DNA of 8,466 nucleotides from Myxococcales bacterium (GTDB lineage: Bacteria; Myxococcota_C; UBA6777): NCBI GenBank assembly GCA_027005175.1, contig JALTMC010000026.1, positions 1 through 8,466 of the forward strand. Reading direction: 5' to 3'. Positions 1-6,200 of the stretch are shown here, one piece after another. Under the pieces are notes generated by a model, which was not told where the DNA came from, did not search any database, and was given only the letters and a program-made list of their open reading frames with translations. The position numbers and the translations under genes were made by a program. How positions within the stretch are numbered: position 1 is the first letter of the stretch; every line of letters begins with the position of its first letter.

Positions 1-1404
1 GTGAGGCCGCCGTGTTCCAGGTTGAGAAGCCAAAGAGGAGTTTCTTGTGGAGAGGGATTGTTTGTTTTTGGGGACAAGGATGGCTGAGCCCGAGGGAGAA
101 GAGCCGGAACGCGAGCCTGATGAAGAGATCCCGACATGTGGGATGTTTCGGTTTCCCACCCACCACAAGCCTGTCAACAAGATCGCAACAAAGACAAAGC
201 CAAAGCCCCCCCACCCAAACCGGGAGCGTTGGAAATGACGCTCGTCCCACAAGACATCGGAGTCCGAAAGTTCAGGAGAGAGATTCCAGGAAGAGTCGCC
301 CATAGACCAGCCCAAAGAGGGCTCTTCTTGAGGGACCTCGTAAACAGGCTCAGGTACGGATGAAACCGTGACGATCGTGTCAGCACCGGTCACCCCCTGA
401 GAAGGATGAGCTTCTGCTTGCCATGAAGAGAAGGGATGAATGGCAGCCCAAAACTCCTCAACACGGGAATAACGAGCCTCGGGGTCCTTTGCCAGAGCAC
501 GCATCACAACACGCTCCAGACCGGGTGGGATATGGAGTTCAGGGCAGCGCTCTGTCATAAGAGGAGGCATATTCTGGATATGATTGAGCATCAACTGAGG
601 TATTTCCAGATGAGAGTCAAACGGAGGATGACCTGTCATCAAATGGTAAAACAAGCAGCCCAAAGCATAGATGTCAGTGCGCTGGTCAACCTTCTTATTG
701 GCACACTGCTCTGGTGCCATATACAGGGGTGTTCCCACAGGTCTCGATGTAAGATTCATCTCTTGTTCACCGAGAACTTTGGCGATGCCAAAGTCGAGAA
801 TTTTCACAAATCGCCCTTGGTCTTCTTGCTGAAGCAGGATGATATTCTCGGGTTTAAGATCGCGATGAATCACACCCTTGTTATGGGCGGCTGCAACAGC
901 CAGACATACCTGCTCCATCACCGAAAATGCGATCCGCCGCGACATCGCTGGCCACTGCGCCACAAACTGATTCAGCGGTGCCCCTTCTAGCAGCTCCATC
1001 ACATAGTACAAGCCGTGAACAGGATCACTTCCTGCGCTGTCAATACGAACGATATGCCAACTCTCCTCAGCCAGCTCTGTGGTCAACTTCACTTCTTGTT
1101 GAAAACGTTGCTCAAACTCTCTTTGCTTGTCGAGCTTTTGCTTTCTGCCCCAGTAATCAGGGGCAACTTCTTCCACCACATCCCAACGCATAATTTTCAC
1201 AGCATGCGTCGTGCCATACACAACGTGAGTGCTGCGATAGACTGTCCCAAACGCACCTGCTCCAAGTTTAGAATCCAGATGATACAAGCCCGCCACAGGC
1301 TTGAGGGGGAACTGACAGTGTGGACAAAAGTTCGGGGTCTGGCCTCCTTCCAATCTTGGAAGACTGCGCCAACAACCAGAACAACGATTGGGCTCATGCG
1401 CCAT
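1..1404 (-). CDS. PknB-type membrane Ser/Thr protein kinase with N-terminal zinc ribbon (C-terminus cut by window edge)
   Basis: This gene encodes a eukaryotic-like Ser/Thr protein kinase; 468 residues are visible without a stop. It opens with two CxxC pairs (C8/C11 and C27/C30), a small zinc ribbon. The kinase domain spans about residues 41-320: glycine loop GAGAFGTV (48-55), ATP-binding K70 in VKI, likely alpha-C Glu E104, catalytic HRDLKPEN (180-187), DFG (204-206), APE (230-232) and DIYALG (244-249). All key residues are present, so it should be active. The loop between K70 and the alpha-C helix is rather long. An acidic, Pro-rich juxtamembrane stretch (about 330-388) follows, then one hydrophobic segment (about 396-417) and a Ser/Gly-rich tail that continues past the edge. 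The topology is therefore cytoplasmic kinase, single membrane pass and external tail. No PASTA repeat is visible in the part present. The ATG at 1404 is chosen because a GGAGGT lies 7 bases upstream. The target and signal are unknown. Confidence 0.93.
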   Translation of the reverse strand, partial: MAHEPNRCSGCWRSLPRLEGGQTPNFCPHCQFPLKPVAGLYHLDSKLGAGAFGTVYRSTHVVYGTTHAVKIMRWDVVEEVAPDYWGRKQKLDKQREFEQRFQQEVKLTTELAEESWHIVRIDSAGSDPVHGLYYVMELLEGAPLNQFVAQWPAMSRRIAFSVMEQVCLAVAAAHNKGVIHRDLKPENIILLQQEDQGRFVKILDFGIAKVLGEQEMNLTSRPVGTPLYMAPEQCANKKVDQRTDIYALGCLFYHLMTGHPPFDSHLEIPQLMLNHIQNMPPLMTERCPELHIPPGLERVVMRALAKDPEARYSRVEEFWAAIHPFSSWQAEAHPSQGVTGADTIVTVSSVPEPVYEVPQEEPSLGWSMGDSSWNLSPELSDSDVLWDERHFQRSRFGWGGFGFVFVAILLTGLWWVGNRNIPHVGISSSGSRSGSSPSGSAILVPKNKQSLSTRNSSLASQPGTRRPH

Positions 1405-1411
1405 CAAAAAT

Positions 1412-1417
1412 ACCTCC
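1412..1417 (-). promoter_or_regulatory. Shine-Dalgarno site of the kinase gene
   Basis: The minus strand reads GGAGGT here, 7 bases before the ATG at 1404. This strong match fixes the kinase start over the in-frame GTG (1417-1419) and TTG (1405-1407) alternatives. Confidence 0.8.
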
Positions 1418-1481
1418 ACAGAAAGAACTGTACCTCTTCTCTTCTCTTACTATAAGCATGATTCCCTAAAAATCACACCCA

Positions 1482-1499
1482 GTTGGCGATATCACCAAC
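1482..1499. promoter_or_regulatory. 18-bp near-perfect inverted repeat, possible operator
   Basis: The bases GTTGGCGATATCACCAAC form a dyad with half-sites GTTGGCGAT and ATCACCAAC, which differ from perfect symmetry at a single base pair. There is no loop, so it looks like a dimeric regulator site rather than an RNA hairpin. It is centred about 86 bases upstream of the kinase start and just upstream of the possible kinase -10 box, a place where a regulator could act on the kinase promoter. The binding protein is unknown. Confidence 0.4.
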
Positions 1500-1729
1500 G
1501 ACCCTCTACGCATCACAACACTCCACAGTCCACCGTTCGTCCGGTTGTAGGCCAGCGACCAACCGATCGCTCAACCACTCACGCAAGAAAAATGATTTTC
1601 CAAGGGTGTGAGCCCGTTCACATCTTCCAGACCAACCCAGACCCCACAAGGAGACAGGAGACGATAGATATCATACCGCCTCAAAGGGCCGATGGAGTCT
1701 CCATCATCATGGAATAACCCATGAAATGC

Positions 1730-1735
1730 TTGACA
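1730..1735 (+). promoter_or_regulatory. Possible -35 box (TTGACA) upstream of the PDZ-protein gene
   Basis: An exact sigma70 -35 consensus TTGACA lies 66 bases before the preferred ATG at 1802. The hexamer 17 bases downstream (CATTCA, 1753-1758) is a poor -10 match, so this is a weak promoter call. If it is real, the upstream in-frame ATG at 1721 cannot be the start. Confidence 0.25.
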
Positions 1736-1790
1736 TCACAGGACTTCATTCGCATTCAAAGAAGAGTAGCCCACTTCTCAACAAGGCAAC

Positions 1791-1795
1791 AAGGA
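1791..1795 (+). promoter_or_regulatory. Shine-Dalgarno site of the PDZ-protein gene
   Basis: AAGGA lies 6 bases upstream of the ATG at 1802. It supports this start over the in-frame ATG codons at 1721 and 1832, and the resulting N-terminus has a credible signal peptide. Confidence 0.55.
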
Positions 1796-1801
1796 TTTCT
1801 G

Positions 1802-2770
1802 ATGAGACAAAACTCTCCCTCAACCACAAAGATGCCGAGACTCTTTTGTAGACTCCTCCCGATGACTGTGATGACGCTCTGGCTGCCCCTACCTCTTTCA
1901 ACAACGTTCGCACAAACATCAACATCCTCTGCCAAACGAATCACTTCTCCAAACCAGGCCAAACGCCGACGGCCCGCTCGTAACAGGCGACGCTACAAAA
2001 AATGTCAAACCCAAAGGGACAACCCGAACCTCAAAAGAAAGAGGCGTTACAGACACAAACAATGGCGTCACCAAACTCATCACAGACGCCGGACACACCG
2101 AACACGTCGGAAGTTCTACCGTTATCGCAAAGGCAGAACACGTCGTAGATATCGTATAGGTCGTCACTACCGCAGATACCGAGCACGTCGGAAACGCCGA
2201 GAACATCAGAAGTACCGAACACGTCGGAAGTACCAAACACGTCGCAGACATCGTAGGCACCATAGCCATCGTAGGCACCGTAGGCACCGTAGGCACCATA
2301 GCCATCGTAGGCACCGTAGGCACCGTAGGCACCGTAGGCACCGTAGGCACCGTAGGCACCGTAGCCATCGTAGGCACCGTCGTTATAGAGAGGAGCGTTC
2401 GCGGCGAAAAAGGCATTCGAGGATGGCTCGTCAGATACGGCGAGTGAGTCGCTGGCATTACAGAGTGCCACAAAAGGTTGTGAGTTACTACCAGAGTCGT
2501 TTGGATTTGTTGTCCGAGCAGGTTGGGCTCGTTCCCCATTCACGCTCTGGACAGATGGTAGGGTTTCGATTGACGTATCTGTCGAGACGTTCTGTTATTC
2601 GCCGAGTGGGTTTTCGTCGTGGGGACATCATCACGGCAGTGAACCACTACAAGCTTCTCTCTATGCCTCAGGTGATGCTCGCTTATTTCGCTCTTCGCCG
2701 ACAGACAACCTTCCTTATCAACATCCTCCACCGAGGAAAAAAAAGAAAGCTGCGAGTGGAGATCAGGTAG
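1802..2770 (+). CDS. Secreted PDZ-domain protein, GspC-like C-terminus, with Arg/His-rich repeat linker
   Basis: This 322-residue protein has three parts. Residues 1 to about 38 look like a Sec signal peptide: a basic N-region, a hydrophobic core (LLPMTVMTLWLPLPL) and a likely cleavage near TTFAQ (33-38). From about residue 50 to 230 the chain is extremely rich in Arg, His, Lys and Tyr, with hexapeptide-like units (RTRRKY, QTRRRH) passing into 14 tripeptides at 151-192, mostly RRH with two HSH and one RSH. About residues 236-322 form a PDZ domain with GLVP (242-245) and the carboxylate-loop region GFRRGDIITAVN (270-281), ending in a strand-like KRKLRVEIR. The pattern resembles the PDZ domain of type II secretion protein GspC, but the cytoplasmic and transmembrane anchor of classical GspC is absent and no other secretion gene is nearby. 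The function is unknown: a periplasmic adaptor, or an envelope protein binding polyanions or metals, are possible. An alternative start at 1721 would add 27 residues and hide the signal peptide. Confidence 0.8.
   Translation: MRQNSPSTTKMPRLFCRLLPMTVMTLWLPLPLSTTFAQTSTSSAKRITSPNQAKRRRPARNRRRYKKCQTQRDNPNLKRKRRYRHKQWRHQTHHRRRTHRTRRKFYRYRKGRTRRRYRIGRHYRRYRARRKRREHQKYRTRRKYQTRRRHRRHHSHRRHRRHRRHHSHRRHRRHRRHRRHRRHRRHRSHRRHRRYREERSRRKRHSRMARQIRRVSRWHYRVPQKVVSYYQSRLDLLSEQVGLVPHSRSGQMVGFRLTYLSRRSVIRRVGFRRGDIITAVNHYKLLSMPQVMLAYFALRRQTTFLINILHRGKKRKLRVEIR
2181..2252 (+). repeat. Imperfect 18-bp tandem repeat, four units, inside the PDZ-protein gene
   Basis: Four consecutive 18-base units begin at 2181, 2199, 2217 and 2235, with the shared core ACRTCGGAARTACC. 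They encode hexapeptides of the type RTRRKY. Related, more diverged units lie upstream around 2100-2150. The block abuts the 9-bp repeat, suggesting successive slippage expansions at different unit lengths. Confidence 0.7.
2252..2377 (+). repeat. 9-bp tandem repeat (CGTAGGCAC), 14 units, in coding sequence
   Basis: There are fourteen uninterrupted 9-base units: eleven exact CGTAGGCAC, two CATAGCCAT (2261-2269 and 2297-2305) and one CGTAGCCAT (2360-2368). In the PDZ-protein frame they encode RRH, HSH and RSH. Because the unit is a multiple of three, gain or loss of copies keeps the reading frame, so copy number could vary between strains without inactivating the gene. It is not a CRISPR: there are no spacers. 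Confidence 0.93.
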
Positions 2771-2904
2771 TCACCAAAACAAACCTGACAAAACAGACAC
2801 GGGGCTATCGAGGCGAGTAGAGAGCAAGTAGCGGGCTCAGGGAACCCATCAACACGGGTGTAGACTTCCATACATATGCCCTTCCTTCAGGAGTTCCTAT
2901 CCTC

Positions 2905-2926
2905 GAAAGAGGCTTCTTTCTTTTTT
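2905..2926 (+). terminator. Possible intrinsic terminator after the PDZ-protein gene
   Basis: GAAAGA and TCTTTC form a 6-bp stem around a 4-base loop, immediately followed by six T residues. The stem is AT-rich and weak, and it sits 135 bases after the stop codon, so the call is tentative. Confidence 0.35.
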
Positions 2927-3095
2927 CAACATGTTGTATAGAAGGTTTGTCTGTCTTTACTTGGCCTATGGGTGATGAGGGGAAAATTTTTAATTTTCGA
3001 GTTTAATGTACGTACTATTATTCAAGAAAATCAAAGAGCTTCCGTCGTTTTTTGGTATTGAAAAGAAGTGGGCTTCAGAAAAGAACTTCACAGAA

Positions 3096-3107
3096 TAGAA
3101 TATTCTA
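3096..3107. promoter_or_regulatory. Perfect 12-bp palindrome TAGAATATTCTA
   Basis: A perfect 12-base dyad lies about 70 bases upstream of the possible -35 box of the synthetase promoter. It could be an operator half-way up the promoter region. In AT-rich DNA a palindrome of this length can also arise by chance. Confidence 0.3.
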
Positions 3108-3141
3108 ACCACTGCTGCCGTCTGAGTAGTGAGGTTATCTC

Positions 3142-3151
3142 TCAAATTTGA
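3142..3151. promoter_or_regulatory. Perfect 10-bp palindrome TCAAATTTGA
   Basis: This dyad ends 22 bases before the possible -35 box. Its centre is 45 bp from that of the 12-bp palindrome. The two sequences differ, so they need not be sites for one protein. Confidence 0.25.
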
Positions 3152-3173
3152 TGGATTGATTAAATTCAGCTTG

Positions 3174-3202
3174 TTGACTGAATGACAAGAATCGAAATTA
3201 CT
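3174..3202 (+). promoter_or_regulatory. Possible sigma70-type promoter of the synthetase-oxidase operon
   Basis: TTGACT (5 of 6 to the -35 consensus) is followed after exactly 17 bases by ATTACT (3 of 6 to the -10 consensus). Transcription would start near 3209, giving a leader of about 29 bases to the ATG at 3238. The -35 is good and the -10 weak, which would fit an activated promoter. Confidence 0.35.
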
Positions 3203-3237
3203 CCTGGAACGTATTGGAATCAAAGAGACGAGAAGCA

Positions 3238-6200
3238 ATGAATTCTCCACGATCTGTTGAACTGTCTTTCTCATCCGCTTCTTCTTATGGTGATATAGAG
3301 GTCCATCCCATGCAGGGAATGGAGTTGCTCCATGGCATTTTTGAGCGGAGTGCACAAAGATATCCAGACAATATTGCCATCGAGATACCACCAACAGCAG
3401 AAGATCCCCAGCGATACAAGTACACCTATGCCGAGGTCGATCGGCTCGCCAGTCAGCTAGCACTTCGCATTGCCCCTCTGATCACAGGAGAGCAGATTGT
3501 TTCGATCCTGCTTCCTCGCCGGTCACACCATCTCTACGTTGCACAGCTCGCCGTATTGAAGGCAGGAGCCGCATATACGTGTATTGAGCCAACTTGGCCT
3601 ACGGAGCGGATCCACTTCATCCTGGAAGACTCTTCGTCTGCTGCTGTTTTGACTTCCCCAGAGCACTTCGATCTGCTTGAAGGTTCAGCGATCACAAATG
3701 CTGAATGTGTTGTGGATGTTATCGATTGCATGGAGCAATTTGAGAGCAACATCACGGCATTACACCCTCCCACAGTAAATCCGGTCGAGATCAAACCCAA
3801 CAATCTGTGTTATGTCATTTATACTTCGGGTACAACCGGTAAGCCCAAGGGTGTCATGATCGAGCATCAGAGCATCGTCAACTTAGCACTCTCCAATATC
3901 TCTTATTTCGATATGACTCCAGAGGATCGAGTGGGTCAGAGTGCCTCAACCTCGTTTGATGCCTCTGTGGAAGAGATCTATCTCGCGTTCACCTTTGGCG
4001 CAACTCTCGTCATGCTCAATGATGATGTTGTTCGTATGGGACCAGACCTTGTGCCCTGGCTGCGCGAAGAACGCATCACAGTCACCAGCCCCACTCCTAC
4101 ATTTCTGCGTATGTGTATGTGCGACGATCCCAGCACAGAACTCCCCGACCTCCGCCTACTTTATGTGGGTGGGGAAGCACTCCCGGAAGACCTGGTAAAC
4201 AACTGGGCACCCAACCGTTGGCTTGAAAATGCATACGGTCCCACAGAGTGTACTGTCACGGTTATGCGCGGTCGTGTTTACCAGGATCAACCTGTCACTA
4301 TCGGTGTCCCTGTCGCTGGTAACTCTGCCTGGGTGCTCGATGAGGATCTCAATGAGGTCGCTGAAGGCGAGGCCGGAGAGTTGTGCATCGGTGGTGCCGG
4401 TGTTGCTCGCGGCTATCTCAATCGGCCAAAGCTCACCGCTGAGAAGTTTGTGGAACACCCCTTCTTTGGTCGAATCTATCGCACAGGAGACTTGGTAAAG
4501 AAGTTGCCCCATGGAGAGTACTCTTTCCATGGTCGAATCGACACGCAAGTCAAGATACGTGGATACCGTGTGGAACTGGAATCCATCGAAGCCCATCTAT
4601 GTGCGTTGACAGACATCCAAATGGCAGCTTGCAAAGTACAAGGGGCTGGCACTTCACAAAAGCTCGTTGCTTTTGTCGTCTCTGATCGAGAGCCTGATAC
4701 AGACGCATTACAAACAAAGCTGGAAGGGATCCTTCCCAGCTATATGGTTCCCTCTCACTTTGCGAAACTCGCAGAGTTACCTTTCAATAGCTCAGGCAAG
4801 TTGGATCGCAAAGCTCTCCCGGAGATGGAGTTCAGCGTTGTTCATTCCGGCGAGATAGTGGAGCCTCGCAACAAAATAGAAGTTCTGATCGAACAAGCCT
4901 TTGCCGCACAATTCCCCGATCGAGAGATTGTCTCTATCCATGACGACTTCTTTGACTTGGGTGGAAACTCTGTGCTTGCAGCACAGGTGATCTCCCTGTT
5001 GCGCAACCACCCCGAGACATTGGACCTAACAGTGCGTGACCTCTACCAGGCCCACACCGTCGCCAAGCTGGCAGAGTGTGTGAATGAGTCCCGTATGGGT
5101 CAAGATACACTGGTTGGTCCTCGGCTGGGCAAAGGGTATCCCAAACTCGTGACCCTCGCTCAGATGGCCTGGATTTTCAACGGTGTCATGTTTGGCTCCG
5201 CCATGGGTTATATTGGTGCCTTTGTCGTGCTTCCTCTGCTGGCCAACTTTTTTGGTCTTGTCACGTTTGTCTTTTTGTTACCCCTTATCGGTGGTGGTCT
5301 TATCCTGGCCTTTGCCCCCTTCTCACTCTTGATGGCTGTGTTTATGAAGTGGCTGCTTATTGGTCGCTACAAACCCGGTCGCCACAAGGTCTGGGGCATG
5401 ATGTTCTTACGTCACTGGTTGGTACAAAAAGTCTCAGGCAGTATCCCTTGGGGACTCGTTCAAGGCACTGTATTTCAAAACATATTCTTGCGTATGTTAG
5501 GTGCGAAAGTGGGAAAGAATGTCCACATCCACAAAGGTGTGAGCTTTCGTGGAGCCTGGGACCTTCTCGAAATCGGTGACAACGTCACGCTCGGACGTGA
5601 TGTCAATTTGCGTATGATAGACTACCAAAACCAAGAGATGGTTTTGGGTCCGATCAAGATCGGCAACAACTGCACCCTTGAAACTCGCTCGGGGATGTCT
5701 CCTTACAGTCGTATGGAAGACAACAGCTACCTGACTCCCTTGACTCTGGTCCCTTCTCACACCACAGTCCCTGCGAACGAAAAGTGGGATGGTGTCCCTG
5801 GTGCTTTTGTCGAAAACACTCCACCCGCCAAACCCTCTCCCCAGGAGCCCTGGTCCCCGATCCAACACGGCCTTGTTCAAATCGCTGTGGGCATGTTCTT
5901 GGGTGCGGTCGCGCTCTCTCCTGGAATCCTAATGACTGTGGGTTTCATCCTCTATTGGAACCTGAGCACCGCCAAGGTGTTGGGTTGGCTTTTCTCACCG
6001 GTTTGGGGTTATTTGGTCGGCACCATCTTGGTTAGCCTCGCCCTTTTTAGTGCTGTCTCTGGCATGTTTATGATGGCTTTGGAGGTTCGTCTCCTCGGTC
6101 GAATCAAGCCCGGAATCTACTCGCGATGGCGCGGCACTTATATTATAGTGCTGATGAAACAGCGTATCGTGGAGGCAGCTGGAAATGTCATCAGTGGTAC

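Larger units (their letters stand above)
1405..1801. other. Divergent intergenic region between the kinase and the PDZ-protein gene
   Basis: About 400 bases separate the two divergently transcribed genes. It holds the kinase ribosome binding site, a possible kinase -10 box (minus strand TATAGT at 1449-1454, without a convincing -35), an 18-bp near-palindrome at 1482-1499, a looser 6-bp inverted repeat (CGGTTG at 1542-1547 with CAACCG at 1560-1565), and an exact TTGACA at 1730-1735 on the plus strand. Two short overlapping minus-strand frames (1509-1670 and 1574-1735) read protein-like but lack good starts. I see no confident gene or RNA here. Confidence 0.6.
2771..3237. other. Intergenic region upstream of the synthetase gene
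   Basis: About 470 bases follow the PDZ gene. The first 110 bases show nothing clear. The rest turns AT-rich and holds a weak hairpin with a T-run (2905-2926), an AT inverted repeat (GAAAAT at 2982-2987 with ATTTTC at 2993-2998), two perfect palindromes (3096-3107 and 3142-3151) and a possible sigma70 promoter (3174-3202). No open frame here has a good start or recognisable content. The length and AT-richness suggest that the synthetase and oxidase genes form a separately regulated unit. Confidence 0.6.

Noticed and set aside
436-1455. Plus-strand open frames opposite the kinase (436-990, 927-1193, 1015-1455)
   Set aside because: They are shadows of the kinase gene, whose catalytic motifs are all intact on the minus strand.
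1388-1717. 109-residue plus-strand open frame in the divergent spacer
   Set aside because: It starts inside the kinase 5' end, has no good ribosome binding site, and its content shows no domain or natural composition.
1721-1801. Upstream ATG at 1721 as start of the PDZ protein
   Set aside because: It would bury the signal peptide behind 27 residues, lies ahead of the likely -35 box, and lacks a Shine-Dalgarno as good as that of the ATG at 1802.
2181-2377. CRISPR array or intergenic satellite
   Set aside because: The units are contiguous 18-bp and 9-bp repeats with no spacers, and they lie inside a coding frame.
1919-2543. Two long minus-strand open frames (1919-2539 and 2031-2543) with Val-Pro-Thr and Gly-Ala-Tyr repeats
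   Set aside because: They are antisense readings of the 9-bp repeat, which lacks stops in several frames. The plus strand carries a signal peptide and a clear PDZ domain in one frame, with a good ribosome binding site.
3214-3237. TTG at 3214 as start of the synthetase
   Set aside because: It is a rare start codon with a weak upstream site and would lie about 5 bases from the inferred transcription start; the extra residues are not part of the conserved fold. It is not excluded.
2990-3463. 157-residue minus-strand open frame overlapping the start of the synthetase
   Set aside because: It is antisense to the conserved adenylation domain, has no recognisable domain, and ends in low-complexity AT-rich intergenic sequence.
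5497-5880. 127-residue minus-strand open frame inside the synthetase
   Set aside because: It is antisense to the first beta-helix module and shows no features of its own.
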